A stretch of 64,000 nt of DNA from contig OX377202.1 of the NCBI GenBank assembly GCA_947396885.1, forward strand, positions 72,636,643 to 72,700,642, given 5' to 3'. Both the position numbers and the translations under genes were made by a program. The stretch's first letter is position 1, and each line of letters starts with the position of its first letter. This DNA is from Heligmosomoides polygyrus polygyrus (lineage: Eukaryota; Nematoda; Chromadorea; Rhabditida; Heligmosomidae). Below the pieces are notes generated by a model that worked only from the letters and a program-made list of their open reading frames with translations, ran no database searches and was not told the DNA's origin. Below, piece by piece: positions 33,801-43,984 of the stretch.

Positions 33801-35178
33801 TATAATACCTCCAAACTCGTGATGCGCCGTATTCCATTGCGACTTCAAGGACTTCCCTACTCCTTGGGTTTAACGACTTGGCAAAAAATAAACACATTTT
33901 TATACTAATTGAGGGGTGAGGATTCTCAACATATGACTCGCTCCTCCCGTTCAAACATAGACAGACACTTCCCTTTTCAGGAGGATGAAGAGGGAAATAT
34001 ATGGCGAGATATTAAAGGACAGTCACGAGAAGGGCAAAGGACTGGATGGTGATGGTAGGACTAACCACCACCTAGGCAGGAATAACGCCACTACAGCGAG
34101 CCACCCGTGAATGCGCTTGGCTTCTGGTGAAGCTGATACTGTGAAGAGACCGTCGCCCCGACGATGAATAGCGGACTCCCTATGCTCCTTTGGTCACCAT
34201 AGTACACCCCAAGGTAGCACACCAGCTAAGGAAACCGGCTGAGCAGCATGGCCAAACGCAAGACTCCGGTACCGCACGTTAATGGTGTGAACTAGGTCTG
34301 AAGGAGCTGAGACAGTGGTGATGTCAGCACAATATACGGAGGGGCCACATCTGTTAACTGTAGGTTTGGCTTCACTCCTGAGAACTAATAATCGTTGAGG
34401 TAGACACGTCTCCACGACTTCTAGAGGTGAGCAATTCCTCACCAACCCAACTTGATCGTCAGCGTGTCCTGTTTCGATCACAGGCGTCGCACCAAGAAAT
34501 CGCAGCTGTTGATCAATCTTATTGGGAACACCTTGAAACGTTGAATAGTTCGAGTCTCCAAGACCTGAAAGAAGAGCGCAGAGGTCAAAAGGGATAGCTT
34601 AAGGAAGAGAAACGAGTTTACGGACCAAGCAAGGCGTATTCGAGCTTTTGGAGGAATGTAGGCTCCAGACTTTTCCTCGAGATCCGTCTCACGAAACGCG
34701 AAGCATTCTCCGGTGGATCACCGTCGCCAGTGGACGACACCACGATGACTGCCAGAGTCTCGTTCTCAATGTGGAACTAAAAAGTGGGGTGGAAGTACTG
34801 CCGTGGTAAGCAGTGCACCTTTCCAACCGTCCGACTACCGCCAGACTGGAGTTCTACATTTTTAGCGAAATTTTGTATCCGACTGAAGGCAGTACTTCTT
34901 GCAATTGACGTCATGAGAACTACATGCAGCATCGAATGCAAACACATCTCCCACATGAGAGAAAATCTGTCGAAACTTCGACCGGTCCAAGTGGGAGACA
35001 CCATTTGTGAAATTACAAGCAGACAATGCAAACGAACCTCCTTCTCGTTCTCATTCAGCGTGTAGATTCGAGGTCTCAGACCCAATAACTCAGCCCTTTC
35101 CTTGATCTGTTTCGATATGGACTCCGCTTGACCGGTGTGAGACCCATACAGAATTAGGAAATCTCCAGACTCTGCCAT
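21871..35178 (-). CDS. MTRR: Methionine synthase reductase (MTRR), 17 exons, 675 aa
   Basis: Diflavin reductase that passes electrons from NADPH through FAD and FMN to reactivate cobalamin-dependent methionine synthase in the cytosol. Exons, 5' to 3': 35178-35038, 34776-34626, 34564-34447, 32620-32397, 32119-31979, 31913-31818, 31764-31674, 31610-31454, 31395-31285, 30059-29990, 29926-29818, 29660-29597, 29502-29366, 29289-29197, 28832-28712, 28643-28520, 21950-21871. All phases join and give 676 codons, close to the about 700 of the family. FMN domain: GSHTGQAE (residues about 12-19), STGDGDPPENA, LGDSNYSTF, GHADDQVGLELVVEPW. FAD/connector: EPGDAFY, LTPRSYSASS (about 440-450; the usual RPYS is RSYS). 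NADPH: MVGPGTGVAVF (about 519), FGCRNLDRD (about 556), FICGDAKGMSKDV (about 625). C-terminus DRYVEDVWS with the family's terminal Trp. NOS and P450 reductase are excluded by the VEDVWS end and the short N-terminus without a membrane anchor. Confidence 0.93.
22540..22640 (+). repeat. tRNA-headed SINE-like repeat, family B
   Basis: A pol III A-box-like TAGTGGCGTGGAG is followed about 50 bp later by a B-box GGTTCGAAGCC. The order and spacing suit a tRNA-derived SINE head. It lies in MTRR intron 16. Only one copy was noticed. Confidence 0.45.
22995..23160 (-). repeat. SINE-like dispersed repeat, family D
   Basis: On the plus strand it reads GGCACCAATTCACCAACCC ... GCTTGGTTGGCCTGCGCG, the reverse of the family D signature at 4778. 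It lies in MTRR intron 16. Confidence 0.5.
23878..24290 (+). repeat. tRNA-headed SINE A, left arm of an inverted pair
   Basis: Contains an A-box (GGTGGCGCAGGGGTAG) and B-box (GGTTCGGTTCCC) at about 24090-24155, then a T-run. It is about 90% identical by eye, in inverted orientation, to 27689-28115 over its full length (GAAGGGTTTCGACCTCCCAT outside, TGAAGGCAAAAACTGC inside). The shared outer and inner limits suggest either two insertions of one element in opposite directions or a foldback duplication. Confidence 0.65.
24309..27445 (-). mobile_element. Full-length RTE non-LTR retrotransposon, 3137 bp, 17-bp target duplication
   Basis: The 17 bases AGACAATTTTATCTACT occur on both sides (24292-24308 and 27446-27462), a perfect target-site duplication that fixes the ends. 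The element reads on the minus strand: a short 5' region, an apurinic-endonuclease domain, a reverse transcriptase, and a (GAA)n tail at the 3' end. About 3.1 kb is normal for RTE elements. Insertion lies in MTRR intron 16, antisense to nothing (same strand as MTRR), between two inverted SINE arms. Only one frameshift separates it from an intact open frame, so it is probably young. Confidence 0.92.
24318..26393 (-). pseudogene. RTE reverse transcriptase frame
   Basis: RNA-dependent DNA polymerase for target-primed reverse transcription. The 691-codon open stretch has RT blocks in order: ATGPDDVATELW, TTIPIWKKKGSPSDC, CGFVAGCGTIDAIHAARLL, FLDLEKAFVRVPREV (the usual D of KAFDRVP is V here), PISVGVHQGSALSTLLF, the active-site LLYADDVMLA, KTEYLTTDVTE, YLGSAVTSDGK, RLRWYGHVLRGKED and GRPKQRW. 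The true beginning is joined to the endonuclease frame. A small length change near 26215-26235, at a repeated CTTCCGACCTTCC, shifts the frame, so the first about 60 codons read here are out of frame. Confidence 0.9.
26174..27451 (-). pseudogene. RTE apurinic/apyrimidinic-type endonuclease frame
   Basis: Nicks target DNA for the retrotransposon. Motifs of the exonuclease-endonuclease-phosphatase fold in order: ATLNVGALTGRS (Asn), FCAVQETRWS (metal-binding Glu), FFSAYAPQTGCS (Tyr), VAGDLNGHVG (Asp/Asn), FYSGNTRTQIDFVLV (Asp) and VAPQHRPLIC (catalytic His). All key residues are present. It should read into the RT frame without a stop. The frameshift near 26220 ends it early. The first in-frame ATG is well inside the element, so the natural start is unclear. 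Confidence 0.88.
27689..28115 (-). repeat. tRNA-headed SINE A, right arm of an inverted pair
   Basis: Reverse complement of the left arm at 23878-24290, with the same A and B boxes on the minus strand. About 230 bp of AT-rich sequence (27463-27688) separates it from the RTE. Confidence 0.65.
28116..28519. other. MTRR intron 16, remaining part
   Basis: Intronic. A 90-codon open frame continues from a possible acceptor at 28464 on the minus strand, but the true last exon was found at 21950-21871, so this frame is not used in the model. Confidence 0.5.
30440..30960 (-). pseudogene. Endonuclease fragment of a second non-LTR family, in MTRR intron 9
   Basis: Minus-strand frames show ADDRTLFAMTLNEKCSL, then a TTRAGRLLLMQCRSAP stretch leading into IVLVVYAPTRDHTDGW. 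The arrangement (T-R-I-G-R-L...R.C....I..VYAPTS) fits the endonuclease domain of nematode RTE/jockey-like elements, different from the main RTE here. Stops and shifts are frequent. It is confined to intron 9 (30060-31284). Confidence 0.5.
32763..33064 (+). repeat. tRNA-headed SINE C in MTRR intron 3
   Basis: About 300 bp with an A-box-like GGAGCGCAGTGGAAG near 32910, a B-box-like GTGGGTTCAGTTC near 32950, then TTCAACTGACTGG and the tail CATTTTCTGCCCATTTTCCAG. An inverted copy is at 33620-33915 and a third, diverged, on the minus strand at about 45370-45555. Confidence 0.6.
33105..33277 (-). other. Orphan exon-like open frame in MTRR intron 3
   Basis: Acceptor ACACCAACAG and donor GTCAGTAA bound 173 bp with an open frame rich in charged residues (EDARVVIHLLPLKCGPPLD, then AERTVSILKDFEAHQLEVDED). 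It is not a usable MTRR cassette exon: 173 is not a multiple of three, and exons 3 and 4 already join in phase. It sits between the two inverted SINE C copies. It could be a captured exon or chance. Confidence 0.25.
33620..33915 (-). repeat. tRNA-headed SINE C, inverted copy in MTRR intron 3
   Basis: Reverse complement of 32763-33064 (shared ATGTGTTTATTTTTTGCCA, GCGCAGTGGAAGTGGGGTTG, TCTGTACCATTTTCAGA). The pair is separated by about 555 bp. Confidence 0.65.
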
Positions 35179-35780
35179 GCTCGAAACTCCTGCTTCTGGG
35201 TCTTTCCTCTCGCGGTAGACACTGAATAGCACAACTTAAATACGAAGAACTTCTAAGGAACATGACCCCCCTCACCGGCAGGTAGGCGTGAAGTACGATG
35301 GGACGTATTTCTGCAGACAAGAACGCTGAGTGCAGGACCGCGTGAGCACTCGTGCACAGCCCGCGCCGCGGCCAAAAGGGTCTATTCTGCTCCGGAGGAG
35401 GTGCCAAGGCTGAGGCAACAACAGCTGTTCGTGTGCTGCCAGTTATCCTCCTGGCACGCTCACACTCTGCTCCCTGGACTTGTCTGGTAACCTAGTGGTT
35501 GCGTTGTTTACGAGAACGTGGGGACGCAAGAATTCCCCTAACCCCCGGGGCGCCAATCGCGCGCGACGTCGGTACTCCACCGCTGGACGAGTTTTCCGGC
35601 CGCGAGGGGCGGAGCAGTTTATTGCCCCTCCTTCAGCCCCATCTGTTTTGCATTTGAGCTCGTAGCGGGAGATCGGTGTTCGTGTGGCTGTTGAAGATTG
35701 TCGGTAGTTGGAGTGTAACGTACCGTTATAGGTAATACTGTCCATCCGTGCCTGAAGCTCGTCGATCGAGCGTGTCTAGG
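35179..35780. promoter_or_regulatory. Divergent MTRR/GET4 promoter region
   Basis: 602 bp separate the two start codons, transcribed away from each other. The middle (about 35330-35620) is GC- and CpG-rich compared with the surroundings (CCCCGGGGCGCCAATCGCGCGCGACG region includes a CCAAT). Initiation sites and trans-splice acceptors are not resolved; for MTRR an AG at GAAGCAG about 15 bp before the ATG is a possible acceptor. Confidence 0.5.
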
Positions 35781-38700
35781 ATGATGGCGCAGGTTAGCTT
35801 CTATATGTCGGATTAAAGTTTACTTTGGCGCAGTACGCTCACGGAGGGAGCAGTCTTCTCTGCATAAAAAGGCGTTCACAACATTGCTTTGGTTCGTATA
35901 CAGCTTCCTGTTTTCATTGTCTCTCGCGTCTGCTTCCAGCCTTCCCGCTTGGAGAAGAAAGCTCAGGACTGTATTGACAAGGGAGAGTTCTATGAAGCGC
36001 ACCAGGTTTATCGGACCATGTATTTTCGAATGGCCAGTCAGGAACGGTACGACGATCTACTCCAAATACTAGCTTCAGGATCGAAGAAACTAAGCGAAGG
36101 TGAGTGTGCTTTTCACTAATTTGGTGTTAATTTTGTAGCGTTAAGCGTAGGGTTTTTGGCGTTTTAGCGGAGAGAGCAGACCCGAAGGGAGAGTGGCCCA
36201 CCTTGTAACGGGATCTCGCCATTGAGAGTGAAATTATGAAAGAAGTGCCCGTTCCCGAAAATTAGCTGTCGCTGTGAAACCGCCCTAAGCGCTCCGAGTC
36301 GTGCAAGTCATAGGGATTCAAATTTCCCTTTCGATGTTCACGCTGAACTGCCGCCTCTGCGTTACCTTAGAACCAGGTGGCTCAGGAACCTGTTTCCTGC
36401 AGGGCCTGACCATGATAAGATGGTTAATGCCAATTATATCTCAGGTTGTGATTCCAAAGTGACTTTGACGTGAAAATGGCTGTCTCTAGATGTAGGACGA
36501 TTTGTTACGTTGGACAATAGAGAGGACGGGACTTTGAATGAGGGTCAAAGTTCGTGGTGGGTGCCATATGGTTAGAGGTATCATGGCGTTGTACTTTCAC
36601 GACTCCAAAGGTCGAAGAGAGGTCGTAAAAAATCGCCCAAACTTCGGGGGTAATTTGGGGTGCTGATCACGAATAAAACATCCGCTTTTGAAGTTACCAC
36701 AGGTTATCGCAAGTACGAGTGGCTATGGTCATGGTCATCCATCTCGCCCAAACTTTGTCGATAGAGGCTATCTGGGGTGCTGATCACGAAAGAAGGTGAC
36801 GTTGGTGCGCGGGCGGGACGTGAACACGTTCCTCAGAATAATTGTTCGTCACATAAGACCTGGAACAACGATCAGTGATTGCTGTCGTAGCCGAGTAGCC
36901 ACTCAGCCACAAGGATACCACCACCTCACCGTAAATCGACAAAATTTCGTAGCCCCAACACTTTTTCCCACACGGAGAACATTGAGTGTCATTAGCAGAA
37001 GTTCAAGAGTGGCAAAAGGCACGTACGGCATAAACCGACGTTATCAAGACTACGCATTTCTGTGGAGGGAGCAGTTCGGTGGACAACGCGATCCTTTATT
37101 TATCTTTTGGGACCAAGTGGCGCAAATATACCCATGCTGATATTGGTTATTCCATTTTAAGGCAAGTTTCAGGTTACTTTGTCGGTAGTTGATAAGCACA
37201 CTTAACTGTTTGTTTCTTAGGTATTCCTGAAGACTATACTAAAACAATAATCTATTATCAGGGTTTTCCCTTAGAAGCTGATTAGCTGTCGCCACAGCTG
37301 CTGTGCATACTCCAGCAGGAGTCAATTCTGAGGCGTTCTTTACCCGCAAGTACCGTAGTCCAGCGTTATAACAAGAACAGATATGAGGTTAATGATCAGC
37401 ACGCCAGAAGCCGCCTTTATAGCCGAAGGTGGGCGAAATCGGTGACCATGACCTTGGTCACCCGTAGCTACCGTGTGACTTAATTGGCTGAAATTTCAAG
37501 AACAGATATCAGATTAGTGATCAGCACCCGAAATAATCTCCCTGGTGGAAGTTTTGGCCAATTTTTTCGGTTTTTCCTCGACCTCTGGAGTCGTGAAAGT
37601 ACAATATTGCCGACATCATTGCCTCTAGTACTTGTAGGGAAGGCAAGAAAGTGTGTCACGAAGTGTGGCAACCTATCAGCCAGCGATTTTCTGGAGTTTA
37701 TCAGACTTTTATCTCCCTGATTTCCTTTAACCGATCCTAAACTGCTATTCTAGAACCCACCCCAAGTTATTTGCCAGTTAGTGGTGTTTTCTCTTCGGTG
37801 TTCACCCAGTGATAGTAATCGATTTGTTGAATCTCTGTGTTAGGATAGTATTTACGACTGTAGTTTCGTTGGTATTTGAATAGCTTTCCTAATGCTATTA
37901 ACAGGACCTAGACTCACAATCGCCGTCATAACGTTTATTGTCGTTTCATGTTAAGTGCATATTTAGCCTTTGTAGTGAATTGCGAAGCCGAGACACACAT
38001 TCAAATTACCTTCGTGGCATATCATAGAAATATAATGTTAGATGCATCTCGTTAAGGGGTTGGTTAACGCCGACTTTTACGCCCTTTGATTTCAACACAG
38101 AATGTACTCTAGTGATCCATAGGGGAGCTCATGGATTGATGGTTTTGGGCAGTCAGGCAGTTGTTTGTTCTTGTCTGATGTCATTCTCAACATTGCTGGA
38201 ATCCAAGCGCTGGTTTGAAATTGGATGTTTTGTGGATTTTTGATCTGCATGTGGTAGTCCATTCATTCGTGTCCCTGCAAGCTTGCTCGTTGAGCTCTAG
38301 CCGCTCTTGGCCATTGAAACTGCATGCCACACCTCCACCCTTACCATCGATCACTTCAAAGCTAGTGGCATGGTAGCGAGATCACTTGAATATCCTTTTT
38401 TCGAGGGTCACAATTTGGATTTATGTGATTCCGGCACAAGACTCATTTAGGCCTATGTTATACTTCAGCGACGCTGTGTTGCGCCGGCTGCTACGCACTG
38501 CGTAGCAACCCGTGTAACACTGCCGCCGACGTCGCCAACAACACTGTCGCCGGATTATAACACAGGCCTTACGCTATAGCGGAAGATCAGTTGTATGAGA
38601 AATTTTCGTTTGTCGGAACAGCCCGAATTAACCAGCAAAACAACTGTTGATCAATGTTCAGAGGAAAATTGCTCCATTGCACTAAATAGACTGTCCAAAT

Positions 38701-41511
38701 GTGTTAATTTTTGTTATTTCAAATTTCTTACATTTCAGCAAAAGAACCGTTAAGTGCACTCGATTTGGCAGAGCTATACGCGGAAACGCTTCTGAAGTCG
38801 AAGTGTGATCCTTCTGAAAGTATTTATTCTCAGCTTTACTCTGTAGGTTTTTCACTACGTCCTTGTTCTCGGTTATGTGGCGACATTCCTGGATTACCTT
38901 GCGCCTTTGAATTGTGTTTTCCAGATGCTCGATCAATTCTGTGACCCAAATTTCCCTATTCCAAATCAGGAGTTTCTGAACAAGTTCATTTCTACCTGTG
39001 TCAAGTGGTATGTTGCTCAGCCGTGCCATGCTTAATTTTGTGAGACGGTCCTGGCCTATCTCAGGTCGCAATCCGTTGCCTCCAAACGTCGAGAGCGAAA
39101 GCATGGCCTTAGTGAGCTGCACTACGTGATTGCTCGAGCCTATTCTTCCCACGGACACTATGCTAATGCCAGGAACCACATGCTTTTTGCTGACCGTCCC
39201 GAGGTAAGCTCGATTGAATGTATAGCTGTTTTGTGGCACCAGTCAGTCTGTAATGGTGTGTTGTTCGTTTAGGAATTCGCAAAGCTCCTGCACACCATGC
39301 GTGAATACGGGGGCGCCAAGTGCTCCGAGGCAGAAATGTTTTGCGTTCTTCCTTTCTTGCAGGTAAAACAGTTCATGGGCCCAGTGTTAGTTTGGTATTG
39401 ATGTCAGCAGGTGAACCGCAGCATTAGAGCCATTGGAGTTCAGAATTCGATTTCCACGGAAATGGAGCGGCGGTATTCCGATGAGTGCTTAACACACGTG
39501 GCTCCGCTCCGCTTGCGCTGTTAGCAATTGTAATTCATTGCTTAGTCGCGCTGATCGTTCGCAGAGCAATGGCAAATATCGGTGCAGTGGACACTGAAAA
39601 GGCTGATACTTTGCGGAAGTATACAGTTCTTGCTTTGAAATACACTTGTTATTGAAAGCACGTTCCTTTGCCCACTCCGGCGGTCGCTAGAGTAACGAAG
39701 TTCGAAGGATGCTTGGTGTTGAGCATATTTAAGGGGAAATGTACCGCAGAGGGTTTTGCTTCGAGTGTCACCGTTATCCCCGTCGCCTTAAGCTCTAGCG
39801 GCCCCTGATCCACATCTCGGTTGGCGCTGTCGATATGTTTTGAGGGCTAACCATTTGGGGCAGGAAGCCAGCACGCGGCCAATGGACACATTCGCAGAAT
39901 CGCTATCGATCGCTTGTTATAAATAACAGGGCCAAGTTCCATCCAATGAGACCAGTCGTTAGATTGGTTGAGTGCCAGATCAGTCCGTGTCTTTGCTGTG
40001 GAAAAAGAAAATGGTCGCCTAATTTTAGAGAAACGAACGTTTGTGGCAAAGGCAAAACAGTGAAAAAAGTAAAATCAGTCTTAACAAATCCAAGTTTCTG
40101 GAGCTCACCGTTTGTGGTAACGTTACAATATTACTTTCCCAAACTCAGGAGCCGCTTTGGCCCGACCTAGTCTTCTGCTCGTGTGGTGACTAATAGTGGA
40201 TATGCGAATGATTGGTCGTTTATGGCGTAATTTATGACTACACGTTGTTATGCAAAAGTAGAGATATTCAGTTGGCGAAATTCTTTCGCGATCGAAAAAT
40301 GAGGCCGCTGGCCAGTTTCTGGTTCACCTCGAAGCAGAACTTTTGACTCAAGGTTTTTAAGCCATTTTATGTAATCTGATGCTGGTACTATTATACTATG
40401 ATATTTGTCGCTTAAAGTGAAAGTTCGGTAAAGCTGTACTGAAGCACGTGGTCCTGCTTCGTGAAGAACTAGTTGTAAATGAATCAAGCAAGCACTGCGA
40501 AACACCGGACGTGTGTAAGGCGCGATCTCCTGATTCAGCACATCGGCCGGTTTTCAGTTTCTTCGTCTCTAAGAGTTATATAGTTTCGATTTAGCTAACG
40601 AGATAACAATTTTTAACAATTCAAGCAGGGTAAACCTTTTGAAGTGTACGCATAAGGGGTTGTGTCTGCTTGTGCTGACATGAAGTGGTTTGGATAGTTG
40701 CTGAAATGGAACACCTGTGTGTTGTGTCTACTTCATTTCATGACTTCTCATGTGAAGTCATATTTCGTGATATGCTTCCAGCTGCTGGTAATGCATCGAG
40801 TTCACACGGCATCAAAGCTGTTGTCCGCCTACCTAGCCATCCTCAACGAGTCACCATCGTGCAACGGAACGCGCGGCGAACTGTTCAACTTCCTCAGGTT
40901 GCTGTGCAATGCACTCAACTTTCACGATGTGAGATGGTGCACTGGTTTGACTTCTGAAGGCTTCACAATGATTGCAGCCTCATAATTCGTCCCAAACGTC
41001 ATGACATGTGCCATTTTCCTTGCAGGAAAAGCTGTTCAACCACTTGGTGGAGTCGTATAAGCCTCATCTCGATGTAGATCCGTGTTATGCCAGCTATCTG
41101 GACAGAATTAGCCAAATCTTCTTTGGGAGCTCGTCGTCGAAAAGAAAGAATGACTCTTTCGGTGGCCTTTTCGGGAATATCTTAAAAGGTATCGGTGCTA
41201 TTTTGAATACCTTTCTAGGAGATTGAGATTTGTGTAGTGTGAATGCTGTTTAGGAGTGCTGGGTGAAAAGAAGGAAGAGGAGGAAATATTCTCGGACTCG
41301 GACTTCGAGTCCGGCTCGCCGTCCGCGATGCGATATCAGGTGTGTTCACCGCTATTCTTTTCGCTGTTATTTTCTATTCATATTGGAGAGAATGTCCCTG
41401 CAGACAGAGGACGCCTACGAGACAGCCGAGGAGTCCGATATGCCAGAGGTCAGTACTAAGGACAACGACCAACGTGCTGCAGTAATTGAGAACTGCGACG
41501 ACCTCGACTAG
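35781..41511 (+). CDS. GET4: GET4 homologue (TRC35), 10 exons, 363 aa
   Basis: Cytosolic alpha-solenoid protein that, with the UBL4A/GET5 and BAG6-type partners, hands tail-anchored membrane proteins to GET3. Exons: 35781-35792, 35940-36099, 38739-38842, 38925-39007, 39065-39203, 39273-39362, 40782-40928, 41026-41188, 41254-41339, 41404-41511. Phases agree throughout (1092 nt). It starts MMAQPSRLEKKAQDCIDKGE, then AHQVYRTMYFRMASQERYDD (helical repeats), KWSQSVASKRRERKHGLSEL, ARAYSSHGHYANARNHMLFA, LLVMHRVHTASKLLSAYL, and the diagnostic C-terminal YLDRISQIFFG followed by a GGLFGNILKG line and an acidic tail ending DDLD. Human GET4 is 327 aa. The first exon codes only four residues (ATGATGGCGCAG). 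Divergent with MTRR. Intron 2 carries an inverted-repeat element and a PIF-like MITE lies upstream of exon 3. Identification is firm; the tiny first exon is slightly less so. Confidence 0.9.
36571..37625. repeat. Inverted-repeat (foldback) element in GET4 intron 2
   Basis: The left arm (36571-36800) has two tandem subunits, each with TCGCCCAAACTT and GGGGTGCTGATCACGAA. The right arm (about 37385-37625) has the reverse complement of both (GATCAGCACCCGAAATAATC, GTCGTGAAAGTACAATATTG). A related scrap, GGTGCTGATCACTAA, is at 50330. No coding sequence. Confidence 0.6.
38450..38568. mobile_element. PIF/Harbinger-like MITE, 119 bp
   Basis: Ends are inverted repeats (GGCCTATGTTATA at the left, GGCCTGTGTTATA on the minus strand at the right), flanked by TTA on both sides (38447-38449 and 38569-38571). 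The 3-bp TWA duplication and GGCC start suit PIF/Harbinger. It shares termini with 61485-61644. Confidence 0.65.
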
Positions 41512-41555
41512 TGGGCGAATTCGAGCAATATTGCTTGGCCATCAGAGTTGTTGTC

Positions 41556-41561
41556 AATAAA
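41556..41561 (+). terminator. Poly(A) signal of GET4
   Basis: AATAAA 45 bp after the GET4 stop codon, the only good signal just downstream. Confidence 0.6.
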
Positions 41562-42077
41562 TATTGTTTCCGCTTGCGCTCAGTCCAGTTGCTTCGTATG
41601 GATAAGCTTATCGAACCCAAAAATTAGATAAAAAGACGGGAGTCGGCATTTATCGGTCCAGCTGGTGATCCGAAATTCATCATCTCTAAATGCTGCGGTG
41701 TCGACGCGCAGCTCTCAACCTTTTGTTTGAGTAGTTCCCCCTTTGTACATACGCCTGTCTGCGCTCTAAAAAGGCGTCATTGTCATGAACAGACCCGAAC
41801 CTAGATAATGTTCATATTTAAGGTGCCTCAGTGAGGTAGAAGGGTCTAGTCAAGGAAGTTTTCATCCTCCTTTTGCCGGCCGTACTGCCATAGCGGATCA
41901 CCGAGAAATTTAAAAGCAGATAGACGTTGTTCCCGATAATGAAAAATAATCGTGGCATCATTGTTGGGTAAAATAAGCTATGGAAGTGGAAGCAGACATA
42001 AAACCCACTTGTCTGACAAATACTGTAAAAAGCAAAAACACGCACATGGCGGTGAGTCGAACATTTTACCGTTCTGG

Positions 42078-42241
42078 GGTCGGATTCACCAACGACGTAC
42101 ATAACTTTAACGGAGGATTCACAGCGGAAAACTCAGATAACGCGGCTTATCGCTCACCATATCGCTTGATAAGCCGCGTTATCTGAGTTTTCCTCAGTGA
42201 ATTCTCTGTTAAAGTTATGTAAGTCGTTGATGAATCCGACC
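42078..42241. mobile_element. Hairpin MITE, 164 bp
   Basis: Nearly palindromic: GGTCGGATTCACCAACGAC at the left end returns as GGTCGGATTCATCAACGAC on the other strand at the right end, and inner arms (GATAACGCGGCTTATC) also pair. It resembles 60191-60352. No target duplication is clear. Confidence 0.6.
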
Positions 42242-42259
42242 GCAGATTACAAGCTCGTA

Positions 42260-43010
42260 CCTCTACTGTATGCCACTCATGCTTCCAGGCCGCTCCATCT
42301 CAGCGCTGTGTGAGTATCGTCGAAATAACAGCGCATAGGGAGCGGACACCACTTCCGTCAGCACTGGTCAAGCACCGGTTCGCTCACTACAAAGGGGGAG
42401 ACAAGGACGTCAAGAACAGGCCTTGGTCGGGACGCCCTACACAGTAAAATGCTTCGCCGTTCTTGAGGTGTCAAAGAGGATCTGGACGTCGGCGCACGCA
42501 GTGCGACGAGACTCGGATGCACCCGCCCAACAATCCTCAGTTGCCTCCAGTCCCTTGGCTACAAAAGGTGCTGACTCGATGGATCCTTAGGTCTTGGCCG
42601 TATGTATTCACCCGCGTATCATCCTGGCTCTCCTCCGTTCACTGCCAAGGAGTTTCTGGAAGACCTGGTCACTGCAGAAGAGAGTAGAGCCCTCTACGAA
42701 TCTAACACGCATCGTGCCGTTTGGCTCCTTCGTGGAGAAGACCGGCCAGCGCAAGCCTAAATGGCCTCCACCCCAAGAAGTGTCTCTTTTGCCGCTTCTG
42801 GGATTCGCGAGGAGTGTTGTGTTTCGAGTTGCTCCCGCAAGGAATACACCCACTGGCAGCATTTACGCCAATCAACTTCGGAAAGAGTCTAACGCAGTTC
42901 AAGGAAAATCAGTCGAGACTTGCTCCTGTCCATCTTCTGCACGACAACGCTAGGCCGCACGCAGCTAAAGAAACACGTGGAAAATTGGAAGAGCTGGGCT
43001 AGGACACGGT
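42260..43010 (+). pseudogene. Mariner transposase fragment, heavily frameshifted
   Basis: Pieces in three frames follow mariner order: GGDKDVKNRPWSGRP (end of the HTH region), KVLTRWI (the WIPHEL site), SSCLALL-like and AEESRALYESNTHRAVWL sequence, then HLLHDNARPHAAKE with the second catalytic Asp and KLEELG. The first Asp motif and the C-terminus are missing. It is of another subfamily than the 13.8-kb mariner. Confidence 0.65.
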
Positions 43011-43094
43011 TCCTTATACGCTCTTATATTTATCCATTTATATTTGCACATAAGTGTGCGCACAATTCTAACATGGAAGAAACTCATGGACACA

Positions 43095-43735
43095 ACATGG
43101 TAAAAACAAACAAACAAGCACACCTTCACGAACCGCATCGAAGTGTCGCGAGAGTACAAGCTAAAGCTATGCTTTACGTTCATCGACCTGAAGAAGGCAT
43201 TCGACTCTGGTGAAACAGGAGCGGTCATCGAAGCTCTGCTCATTGAGGGCGTTGCTGATTCCGTTCCCCCTCAGTACATCAGAGTGGGCTACACGAAAGC
43301 AGGGTGAACACGCAATTAGCGTCACACACCCTGGAATCGAGGGGACGATGCTCTAGTGACACGATTCAAGAGAAGGCCCCTGGAGTCCCGAGGTTCGTCG
43401 ATGTTTGAAAATCAGAGACGCTGTCGCATGGGGCAAGTCTTCGAAAATTAGGTGGGCCGGCCACGCAAAGCGTTTCACAGACATGCGCTGGACGAGAGAC
43501 GCCACCGACTGGATTCCGCGGGACATCAAGAAGCCATCAAGATGCCCACCAACGGGTTTGACGGACTTCTTCGTGAGAGCCCTGAATGAATGATGTGACG
43601 CTCTTCGTGTCCCCGAAACAGGAAGGATCGATTGGAGTACTCTGACACGCTACAGGGACGAATGGGGACGCTGTTGGCGGCCGCTCGAACAACTCGATGA
43701 TGAAAAGGGCGGCAGGTGATACGGTCGAGGTGAAA
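43095..43735 (+). pseudogene. Non-LTR reverse transcriptase remnant, second family
   Basis: FTNRIEVSREYKLKLCFTFI then DLKKAFDS and a VIEALLIEGVADS stretch match RT block A of a non-RTE1 family. After a deletion the C-terminal part reads SSKIRWAGHAKRF, TRDATDWIPRDIKKPSRCPP and RPLEQLDDEK. The catalytic YADD region is absent. Confidence 0.6.
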
Positions 43736-43984
43736 CACCATTTAATTTTTCCAAGATTGCACCTCTGCAGGCTTAGACATGCTTCTGCGCCCATACTTGC
43801 AAGTTACCCATGGCATTTGGCATCATCTATTCCATTTTTTCAGTTAAATTTTTAATTAAGATAAAGGATAAAGGACGGCGTTATTCAATCCTTTTGGGAT
43901 GCGCCACGTATTCTAGTACTTCTACGGAGTGTCGTGAATGCGACTTGGATGGGTGTTTAGCTACAAAATTATTTGCGGTGACCT

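Noticed and set aside
40248..40541. Minus-strand 97-codon frame in GET4 intron 6
   Set aside because: Looks protein-like in places but has no known motif and no supporting splice sites.
42260..43010. CRISPR-like or tandem array
   Set aside because: No regular repeat/spacer pattern occurs here or anywhere in the window; the content is a mariner remnant.
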